DNA from: Azorinus chamasolen
Lineage: Eukaryota; Mollusca; Bivalvia; Cardiida; Solecurtidae
Direction: 5' to 3'
NCBI GenBank assembly: GCA_963576725.1
Contig: OY755240.1
Location: 60,078,633 to 60,142,632, forward strand
DNA: 64,000 bases
A model generated the notes under the pieces. That model made no database searches. It saw nothing but the letters and a program-made list of their open reading frames with translations, and was not told the DNA's origin. The translations under genes were made by a program, and so were the position numbers. The stretch's first letter is position 1; the number at the start of each line of letters is the position of its first letter. Shown here in pieces: positions 56,241 through 64,000 of the stretch.

Positions 56241-56559
56241 TTTTCTTCATTCAAATGCCTATTGAATATCCATACCTTTGCAAATAGAATATACCTAGAT
56301 AATATTGCTGATACAGAGGGTCTCCCCTGTTTCCTTATGAAATTCTCATAGAAGTCTACATCTTTTTACCAATTCCCAAACTGCATACATCTGAGTCTAC
56401 ACTGATTACAAATGATATTTTGCATGTGTATCTTGCGTTTAAAATGTTATAAACTGTTAGTCAAATTTTGCGATATTTGATGTTCCAGATAACAAGGAAA
56501 ATTCATTTATGATGTCGCTAAAAATTAATTGACAAATTGTCTTGGAGCTACTGTTATAT
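56241..56559. other. No gene seen
   Basis: About 320 bp, possibly including a decayed MITE core near 56275-56330. Confidence 0.3.
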
Positions 56560-57045
56560 ATACATGTTGAAGGAACAGTAGGTATTTCTTCAGTGTTCAC
56601 CAAAAATATTTTCATTTGACTTGAAAAGCTCCGACTGGTAACAATTGCCTAATACAGAAGTGTCACATGATATGTACCCTATGAGTACTCTGATATTGGT
56701 CTACACTCATTTATTATTTTGATCAAACATAAACTCAAAGTAGGTATTTCATCAAAGATATTTTCATTTGACTTTGTGAGCTCTAATTGGAAGTAATTAC
56801 ATGCCCATACTTCTTGTCATACACTAAAACCTCTCTAAAGCAGGATTCTAGTAGCGACAATTTCATAGGATTTAATGTTATATACATGCTTATGAAACAG
56901 AAAGTAAGTATATATTCAGAATTCATCAAAAGTCTCTTCATGTGAGTTAATGAACTCTGACTTGTAGTAATTACTTGCCCATGCAACTTGCCAAACTCCT
57001 TTGAATTACAGTAAAACCTGTCTGTGGCGGGATTGTAGTAGAGAA
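56560..57045. repeat. Degenerate tandem repeat (~190-bp unit, about 3 copies)
   Basis: 'gtaggtatttcttcag', 'atattttcatttgacttg', 'aagctccgactgg' recur as 'gtaggtatttcatcaa', 'atattttcatttgacttt', 'gagctctaattgg', then 'gtaagtatatattcag', 'gtctcttcatgtgagtt', 'gaactctgacttg'. 'aaaacctctctaaagcagga' and 'aaaacctgtctgtggcggga' close units. Confidence 0.6.
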
Positions 57046-58827
57046 GAATTTAAATACTTTTAAGCAGTTGACTGCTTAATGCAGGGTGAAAGCCATCCAG
57101 AAAACTCCCAGATGAGCTTTCTGCATTACTTTAACAATGCATAAAGTTGCATCCTGTCTCCAAGACTGATATTTCAAACACACATCACTGATTTAGTTTT
57201 CAGATGTTTACATTACACCGGAGTCTTCCTAAAAGTTACCCCAGGAAAGGCAGCAAAATTGTTTGTTGTTTGTGCCAGGATGATTTTGGAGAAAAATGAC
57301 AATGTGGAGTAAAACAGTGACAATGATGAACAGCTTGAAGATTTGATAGCAATGCTGTCATGCTTTGTGATGCATTAATTGCACAATATTGAGAATTAGA
57401 AATGACTAGTGTCCTAATATAAAGTGTTTGATTATTTAAGTATGCATTTCTGCTTTTGTTTTTAAACGATCTCTTTCCTTCGGAATTAATCTATACAGAT
57501 GACAAACGCTGTTTGAATACGCTTACAAAGGCTGAAATTTGTGCTGCAACTATTTTTAACACAGTTATAGGACTCTGAACTTTGCATCACTATAAAACCG
57601 TTTCAAGGACAAATAATCAGGATATCATTTGCACAGAAGGTTCATTGATCATTTCTGTCAATATTCACTGAAAGCAAGCTTTCTAAAATTTAATTAGTCC
57701 GTGTGAATTGTGTTGAAGACGATTTTGGTAGTAAGTTCTGCGCAGCTGTTTGCGCCGAATACTCTCTACAAGGGAAACAACCGGTACCGGTATTCTGGAT
57801 GACATTAATTTCGACTTATTTCGACCAACATTTGCAAACCTTAAATGTATCAACAATTTCGATTACACGAGAAAATTGCTGAAATATAATTAGCCGAACG
57901 TATACAAACTTACAACCAAACAGGAAAATCCGGTACGGGAGTATAATAAACAAATTGGTACGACGTCATAGCAATGTGACGTCATAAGACATCGCCCATT
58001 TTGGCGTAATTTTCATGGGAGATCACTACCACTAGGTGATAAAAACAAAGACTGCAACCCACATATTTATTTTTGATTTCATGTTAAGGATACTATTAAG
58101 CACAAAATGTGAAAATTTGAAAAAGATTCTTGGATAAGTTTCTTAGAAATTTACGAAAATATCACCGATGGCATGATTTTTGTACTGTCCTGTATGTAAA
58201 AGGCAGGAATCACACTTATGTTTATTTCATTGTAATTACTCAAAAATAAAGTCTGTACCCCCCTCTTTTCTTTTTTATTTGTAATCAGCATACTTTAAAG
58301 ACATTACCCAGGTCCATTCAATGATTCCCCCCCCCCCATTGTTCTCAATAGGCGTGAAAGTAACAGTAAAAGCATGATACAAGTGTGCAAAATATGGCAA
58401 GCCGTCTCATTCTGTCTAGAGAGGCCCTGACATAATAAAAAATAAAAACATATACTGCATTAGTGACAATCTAATCATTTCTAAATCATCAAATGTAAGA
58501 GACGGGCCTCACATGGAACGCTCCAGTGGTTTTTGACAGGCAGACTGCTATAGCTGTTACCATGTGCCGCATGCTTTTTCACAGGTTAGCTGTAAAGACC
58601 CAAGCCGGCCAAGGGAATGTCTTTAAGCAACAAAATATAAAAAAATAAAAATAATTCTTGGAAGGAAACAAACTGTAGAAATCGTCTTTAATATTGTCTC
58701 CAATATATTGTTTTGCGTTGAAGAACTGCTTGGCTGTCAGCTGAAAAAAATTAAATGATTTCAATCGACCTAAACATCACAAAAAGCTTTTTACAAATAC
58801 AAATCTGCTATTATAATGCAATTAATA
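57046..58827. other. No gene recognised
   Basis: About 1.8 kb. A segment at 57060-57120 ('ttaatgcagggtgaaagcca', 'agatgagctttctgc') resembles one near 39965-40000 and is probably another interspersed repeat. A T/C-run lies near 58250-58340. Nothing coding is supported. Confidence 0.4.
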
Positions 58828-59035
58828 TTAACCATCTCCTCGTTCTATATTTATTCCAAATGCAATACCTACTGAATATTCATGGACAAATAGTCATAAT
58901 GAAATATGAAAGGTTGACTATTTTAGAAACTGATGATGAGATATATTAAATTCCAAAAGCAAACAGAGCAGACCAGGACCAGAAGGCTCCTACTATGTTT
59001 GCAAATGTGTGAATATATATGAAGGAAAGGGTTAA
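58828..59035. mobile_element. TTAA-flanked MITE
   Basis: TTAA-CCATCTCC at 58828 and GGAAAGGG-TTAA ending 59035; contains 'aatacctactgaatattcat' and a shortened hairpin ('gcaaacagagcagaccagga' to 'ctatgtttgcaaatg'). Confidence 0.65.
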
Positions 59036-59144
59036 TCTGTATTTATCTGTCAAGTGTAAAATAGAATGAAAAGAAAGATCTAAATTGACATGACAGGTAT
59101 GGACTAGCCTTTACCTGCTGAATAATTAAAACGTGCCCCGTCCT

Positions 59145-59275
59145 TGATGAATATTAATTAAACCAGAGAAATAAGTATGTATATTTCTCTGATTAAACAA
59201 AGAAACAAAGTGCAAACTCTGATCAGAAGGTTTACCCAGGAACCATCTGATATGGATCTACACTGTTTGCAAATG
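59145..59275. mobile_element. MITE hairpin fragment
   Basis: 'gatgaatattaattaaacca' to 'tgatatggatctacactgtt'; the hairpin core is diverged. It adjoins the 3' end of the minus-strand Naiad. Confidence 0.45.
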
Positions 59276-59939
59276 AAAAAGTAGTAAAGTCGAGCAGGAA
59301 AAGCCACACACAAAACGCCACCATCACCAAAACACCTACAGAAAGCATAGCAATTTATACTCATACACACATACAGCAGAAGGTCGCATAGGCATACAAC
59401 ACGCAATCACCACCAACACATCAATAGACAGCATGTCACACACACACACAACCAAACACACGCAAACACACGAGAAGAACACAGAAAACACCAACAAATA
59501 CACGAGCACCAGAGACAAACATGAACAAAACACAAGCACAAAGACACAAGACAAACAAAAGTAAGAGTGACAAAGAGAGAACCGCCTTGGCACGGTCAGT
59601 AGCAAAATCACCACTGCGGGTTTAAACCGGTTTACGGACGTCCTAACCTCACACTTATATCAAAGTCACCCTAGCTAAACAAACATTGTAAATAAAGGTA
59701 TCATCGCCGGACGTCCCCACAACATAGAAGACAGTAATCACAGTACAAAAATGTAAAACATAGCATAACAACAGTGAAAGTCCGTCAAATATGTACTCAA
59801 TGACTTTGCTGAAGACAGAGCAAATGCAGGGAAGCCGTTAAGGGCACGACAGAGAAAAGGTAATACATGAATCTGGTAAGCTCATCCCATTTCTGGGTTT
59901 AAGAGTATACCATCATAGAGTACTACCCTCGGCCTGTCA
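59276..59939 (-). mobile_element. 3' UTR of the minus-strand Naiad, with a nested tail
   Basis: From the right: SECIS-like hairpin (59872-59916), 'gactttgctgaagacagagc' complement near 59800, 'ggtttacggacgtcctaacc' (59628), 'aaccgccttggcacggtcag' (59580) and CA-rich repeat. A second terminus ('gtagtaaagtcgagcaggaa' at 59280 and a CA block near 59355) overlaps at the left end. Confidence 0.7.
59872..59916 (-). promoter_or_regulatory. SECIS-like stem-loop of the long Naiad copy
   Basis: Minus strand: ATGA, arm TGGTATACTC, TTAAA, mini-stem CCCA-GAAA-TGGG (four perfect pairs), arm GAGCTTACCA, GA. It lies in the same element as the TGA codons at 61367 and 60969, just downstream of the ORF. Confidence 0.65.
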
Positions 59940-61690
59940 TCGTGCAAGCAAAGAGGAAAGCGAATCAACCGACTGTAAAGGGGTCGATAACCAAACATGC
60001 AGTGTGTTGCAATATAATAGGGTCATAACCTTTCTTCCTAAAAGTTTTAATGCGTTTAATAAACAAATCGTGAAAATGGATATGACCATGAATTTTCCTC
60101 AGTTTGTAGATGACATCACCATAGAAATCTGGATGAGAAATACCTTTTTGCAGTAACGTCCGTAAATTGCAGTTATATTTACAAATGAGGGTTGAATTTC
60201 GATAATAGAATTTTGAAAAAGCTTTCCGAATTTTATATCTGTAGCCTTGCTTAAAAAGTTTATGATTAAATTACGACTATTAAAATCTACTAGCAAAGAA
60301 CAGGCTCGGGCAAAGCGAATAAGCTGACAAATGTAAACCGGGGAACATCTCCATCTAGAAAAGTATAATAAACAATTTTGAAATCGAAATATTCCCTTTT
60401 ATCGTATATTTTAGACGAAACTTTATCATTAGTGATGGAAAGATTCAAATCTAAAAAGGAAGCCTGGATGTCAGATGGGTTCGCTTTGTTCAAAGTAAGT
60501 TCTTTTGGGTAAATAGAAGAAACCATATTTTCAAAATAAGGATTATCCAAATTTAAAATATCGTCTAAATACCTAGACGTTTTATTAAAAGCACTAACAA
60601 TGTCAGATTGTATATCAGGTTTTAAACTAAGCATGAAATCCTTCTCATAGCAATATAAAAACAAATCTGCAACAAGGGGGGCACAATTTGTTCACATAGG
60701 TATACAAACAACTTGACGATATATGGTACCCCCATAGCGCACAAATATGTTATCTAAAAGAAATGTTAAAGATCTACAAACATCAAGGCAAGTCCACATT
60801 GTGTAATTTTCAACTTCAGAATTCGAAAAGAATGAACGTTGAACATTACAATCAAGGGACATTTTATTTGCTCTGGCAAAGTTTTTTTTCTATCAATTTA
60901 ATCAGTTTATCCTTTATAAGATGGTGAGGTAGAGTAGTATAGAGTCTAGAGAAATCGTAAGAGCTCAATCAAGAAATGTTATACTGTTCATTTTCAAGTT
61001 TAGTTAAAATATCATTTGAATTTTTTAAGGACCAAAAAACATTAATACCAGACTTGTCATATATTTTATCACAGAAACGTTTAACATGTTCTTTGATAGT
61101 AGTAAGATACGACGTTAAAAGTTTAGATAGTTTAGTAGCAGTACAATAACTAGAGTTAGCAATAAAACACGCCTCATACGGATTTTATGTAGCTTAGGAA
61201 TCCAGTACATAGTAGAAAGTTTATGTTGTTTTACGTTAGGATTAGACTTAAAAGTATTGCACATTTTTACATGTTCCGTGACTATATCTTTTTCAGGGGT
61301 TTGCACTGTAATATATGTTTGTGAACCCGTTAATTCCTTCTTCAAAACATCAACATAATACAATCGTCACATAATTATTATTACATTAGTTGATGCCTTG
61401 TCAGCAGGAGCACAAACGTAACTAGAATGAAAATTCGAAATGTTTTTCTTCAGATATCGAAATGTAATTCTAAGTCGAGGTGGTAATAGATGGTAATTAG
61501 ATTTACAAAAAGCAATACGTGTTTCAATAATGTCAAAAACATGTGTTTTTCCAATCCGAAAGAGCATTTACATCAGCATGTTCTCGTCGACACCATTTGC
61601 TGCAGAATTCTTGAATAGCTTTAGCAATATGAGTACGACAAGTGACAAAAGGTAATCTATATGTGGGTCCTTTAGTAAGGAGGATCCTGA
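59940..61690 (-). pseudogene. Naiad ORF, long minus-strand copy: pre-RT and RT
   Basis: Longest continuous Naiad coding stretch here. From 61690: 'TKGPTYRLPFVTCRTHIAKA', 'IQEFCSKWCRREHADVNALS', 'VFDIIETRIAFCKSNYHLLP' (61480-61560), 'SSYVCAPADKASTNVIIIM', TGA (61367-61369), 'RLYYVDVLKKELTGSQTYIT', 'CNTFKSNPNVKQHKLSTMYW', 'IPKLHK' (61190). After a frameshift: 'ANSSYCTATKLSKLLTSYLT', 'TIKEHVKRFCDKIYDKSGIN', 'EQYNIS', TGA (60969-60971), 'LSSYDFS'. Then 'CNVQRSFFSNSEVENYT', the 'NCAPLVADLFLYCYEKDFML' motif and 'SRYLDDILNLDNPYFENMVS' with YLDD intact (60540-60600), 'SSKIYDKREYFDFKIVYYTF', and the usual C-terminus to 59940. The GIY-YIG part is missing; a few shifts make it inactive. Confidence 0.82.
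61367..61369 (-). other. In-frame TGA shared by two Naiad copies (candidate selenocysteine)
   Basis: Context PADKASTNVIIIM-TGA-RLYYVDV. The copy at 43890-43892 has NVIIM-TGA-RLYYVGV. The two copies differ around it, including an extra ATA codon here, yet keep the TGA; in other Naiads I recall Cys at this point (NNVxFVC). Confidence 0.55.
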
Positions 61691-62735
61691 GACAGCCTTA
61701 TATACAGTACTGATTTCCTGCACTTTAAGGATGAACTATTTTTAAATATCCACCCACACTACAAATTGATGTTTGCTATTTAATGGAATTTACGTAGGCA
61801 ATTTATTTGAATAAAACAGCTTGGTAAAATGTAAGAGTTTATACTATTCAAACGTCAGACACATGTTAGACTACCTATACGTTAACTGTCTGATCTCGAT
61901 CTAATCTGTTTGCAAACGTAATAAAATGAATTGCTATTAGTTCAGTAGTTGAGAATATATTTGGGAACTTGCCATTGCTAGTCAAAATGTGTCACAACTT
62001 CAAAAACCGGTCACTGCTGCCTCAGCAATCACCTCTAACATCTACCATGAAAATGTGTTTTATACCTCAGTTTTTATTTACTAGAATGTTACAATGTTGA
62101 AATCTGAACAAATGTATAAAGTTCAGCTGACTGCTACTGATTAGAAATAAAGGATAATATATGAATATCAATTTTGAGCAATATCGTCGTTTTGATAATT
62201 ACAATTCCTTCAATAATGCACCATTCATGAAATTCCAATATGAAGAATGTTGTGACAGAAAAACATAGCAGTTGGTTTCGAATTGTTTATGAGTGCGTGA
62301 GATTGTTTTTTTGTTTGTTTTTTTTGTTGTTTTTTTTGTAACCAGGGTTTCACATTGCTCAATTGCAGTCTGCTTTAGTTTGTGGAACCAGGGTTTAATA
62401 AAAAAGAAAGTCCCTAGTGATCAGATAATATGATATTTTTTTTTCAAAATGGTAAGCGTTGTCCGCATTTAAACTAAAGACGAATAATCGTTAGCAAACA
62501 GATTATCTTTTTACAAACGTTACATGCTCGTTGTCTCCAAGAAAGTTGTCTCCTTTGCTGTTAAACATATTGACAGTCTACCCTCGATAGGCTGCAAACT
62601 GCTCTGTCGACTAATTTTATTTTATCGGTTTCATGCAGTTTTCCACTGTGAATGATATGTTCATACAGGAATTGTTTACATATAATACCGATGACAGGTG
62701 CTCGCGTCATGAAAATACTACCTCGATTTGAAGAT
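61691..62735. other. No gene seen; decayed MITE and T-runs
   Basis: AT-rich. A MITE core relic lies near 61860-61920 ('tctgatctcgatctaatctg', 'tttgcaaacgtaataaa') and T-runs near 62305-62340 and 62433. Confidence 0.4.
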
Positions 62736-62882
62736 TTAGGCACTATTCTTACGTACGCAAATTTCGCAAGTTACGGAAGTTTAGTAAAACTGGTTTACGA
62801 ATGTCGTAAATCTGAACGTAGGCGTAACTTACGACGAAAGTTATGCAAAAAAACTTACGAATTGTTAGTAAAACGGTACCCC

Positions 62883-63060
62883 GGTGACTATTGTCACTGA
62901 CCGTTCCAAGGCGATACTTTTATCTTCCCCTATTGTTTGTTTGTTATGTCTTTGTGTGTCTCTGTGTGTCTTTTGGTACAGTTACTGTTTTAGTCGTAAT
63001 GCAGTTCGGGCGGCTGTGTTTTGAACGTGGTGTTTCCTGCATGACTCACATTTTCCGTAA
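62883..63060 (+). mobile_element. Naiad subfamily-2 3' UTR, right half and terminus
   Basis: 'ggtgactattgtcactgacc', 'gttccaaggcgatacttt', 'ttgtttgtttgttatgtctt' and 'tttcctgcatgactcacat'. It continues the fragment ending at 53770. Confidence 0.65.
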
Positions 63061-63069
63061 GGAGGTTAT

Positions 63070-63860
63070 GATTTTAACATATATTCGATTAGCAAAATTT
63101 GAAAATGGGTATGTCCAATAATTGTACGAAGTTTGTAATCGCATTACCATAAAATTCAGGATGTGAAATACATTGTCGCAGGAGCGCCATAAGATTACAC
63201 TCGTTCTTGCCAATAAGTGAGAGATTTCAATAATACAAAATCAGAGAATGATCTTTTTAGTTATGATATCTATCTTTGGTTAAACAGCTTTTAAGTTAAA
63301 ATGAAATCTCGACTGTTAAAGTCGTCAACAGAAGAACAAACTCTGGAAAATGAATAAGTTGAGATATGTAAACCCCTTAAGATTGGGAACGAGGAACATC
63401 TCCATCAAGATGAGGGAAATTTGCAATATTAAAATAAAAATCGTCTCTTTTGTCACAAATTTTAGATGAAATCATTCCATTGTCAATTTTAAGATCTAGA
63501 ACAAGAAAGGCTGCATAAGTGTCGGAAAGATTAGCTTTTTCAGTTTGAGTTATTTTGGTAAATGATAGGAATCATAACATCAAAATAAGGGTTATCTAAG
63601 TTGAAAATATTATCCAAATATCGAGAAGTTGTGATTATTGCGGATTCAAAATTAACATGAAATATCTCGCATAGCAGAATTAAAACAAATCTGCGACCAG
63701 TGGAGCTCAATATGTACCCATAGCAATACCAATCACCTGTCGGTATATAGCATTCCCCTAACGGTCGAAGAAAGGTATGTATTGGCAAACTTATGGGCAA
63801 ATCCAAATGGTGTAAAGAAAGATTTTCCAGCATTACATGCCAGAAATGATGTTTTTTTTC
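63070..63860 (-). pseudogene. Naiad subfamily-2 RT fragment, minus strand
   Basis: Minus strand from 63850: 'NLSLHHLDLPISLPIHTFLR' in one frame, the decayed 'GIAMGT...APLVADLF' motif near 63680-63720, 'TSRYLDNIFNLDNPYFDVMI' (63560-63625; YLDN instead of YLDD), 'DNGMISSKICDKRDDFYFNI', 'ANFPHLDGDVPRS', 'GVYISQLIHFPEF' and C-terminal relics to 63070. The second catalytic Asp is changed to Asn, and frames are broken. Confidence 0.7.
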
Positions 63861-63884
63861 TCTGGCAAATATTTCTGAATTAAG

Positions 63885-64000
63885 TTAAGTGCTTGTGTGG
63901 CGGCCATAAAAAGTACTTCATTCTCAATGTTGTTATATTTTCTGATCCTTCGGGATCATTAGTTTTCATGTTATTAGTTTTGAAAATTGAATACTGCTTA
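63885..64000 (-). repeat. Naiad-associated 270-bp repeat, cut by the window end
   Basis: 'gtgcttgtgtggcggccata', 'ttcattctcaatgttgttat', 'ttctgatccttcgggatcat' and 'tgaaaattgaatactgctta' match the unit in minus orientation, next to the minus-strand Naiad RT. Confidence 0.65.

Larger units (their letters stand above)
53773..62882. mobile_element. Possible 9.1-kb insertion with inverted termini
   Basis: Left end 'gggtaccgttttactaac' at 53773-53790; right end is its exact inverse, 'gttagtaaaacggtaccc', at about 62864-62881. Both ends carry scattered CGTAAG/TTACG motifs further in. The flanks (53645-53770 and 62883-63060) are consecutive halves of one Naiad subfamily-2 UTR. Inside are tandem repeats, MITEs and a long Naiad copy, but no transposase that I can see. 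Two independent insertions of a short element are an alternative. Confidence 0.45.

Noticed and set aside
41834..64000. Search for further HSPA12 exons after the 41648 exon
   Set aside because: No segment with the expected YLKxH, DxGGGTxD or LVGGF motifs was seen; not claimed.
1..64000. LTR retrotransposons, tRNA, rRNA or snRNA genes
   Set aside because: I saw no paired LTRs with primer sites, no protease/integrase motifs, and no convincing A/B box pair or rRNA sequence.

Overview
This is a repeat-dominated stretch of an animal nuclear genome, very probably a bivalve mollusc, most likely a heterodont (venerid-type) clam. The basis is spliced HSPA12-like Hsp70 exons of the kind bivalves have expanded, GTAAG/AG splice sites, AT-rich non-coding DNA, and many repeat families I associate with clams: the 'aaggtcaccatgacc' arrays, 'cataactctggcaaaaatt' arrays, hairpins around 'cagacggctcctataggag', and great numbers of Naiad-type Penelope-like retroelements. 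The species cannot be fixed from the sequence.

Only two host loci are supported, both HSPA12-like and both on the + strand: the last exon of one gene (4182-5260), and two early coding exons of another (40084-40227 and 41648-41833). I found no other exons of either gene, so the second is incomplete, broken, or has very long introns.

Layout. 1-3200: minus-strand LINE wreck split by a tandem array. 3840-5500: GT microsatellite and HSPA12 exon. 6.6-12.1 kb: nearly intact LINE interrupted by a 1266-bp insertion. 12.1-13.5 kb: MITE cluster. 13.6-18.9 kb: Naiad remnants and a decayed CR1/Jockey-type LINE with a degenerate 2A-like motif. 20.5-24 kb: nest of Naiad 3' ends holding an 890-bp TIR element. 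24.3-26.8 kb: TTAA-flanked MITEs and a Naiad-associated repeat. 28-29.1 kb: Naiad 3' half. 29.3-38.9 kb: ~250-bp satellite, interrupted by a 4.1-kb element of nuclear-receptor-site repeats (itself holding a LINE with clear target-site duplications) and by an RTE-type LINE. 40-42 kb: HSPA12 exons. 42.5-47.1 kb: Naiad copies, one with N-terminal GIY-YIG endonuclease, RT, an inverted middle and a SINE insertion. 48.5-53.8 kb: more Naiad pieces. 53.8-62.9 kb: possibly one ~9.1-kb insertion with inverted ends, containing a long minus-strand Naiad. 62.9-64 kb: further Naiad pieces.

The most interesting system is the Naiad family. TGA codons sit where the family normally has cysteine, one of them at the same place in two different copies, and a compact stem-loop follows the stop codon. 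It has the layout of a eukaryotic SECIS element (RTGA core, helix of about 10 bp, AA-containing apical loop, mini-stem, GA core), and its helix is kept in two subfamilies whose stem sequences differ. This fits published reports that clam Naiads encode multi-selenocysteine proteins; here the signal can be read directly from about nine copies.
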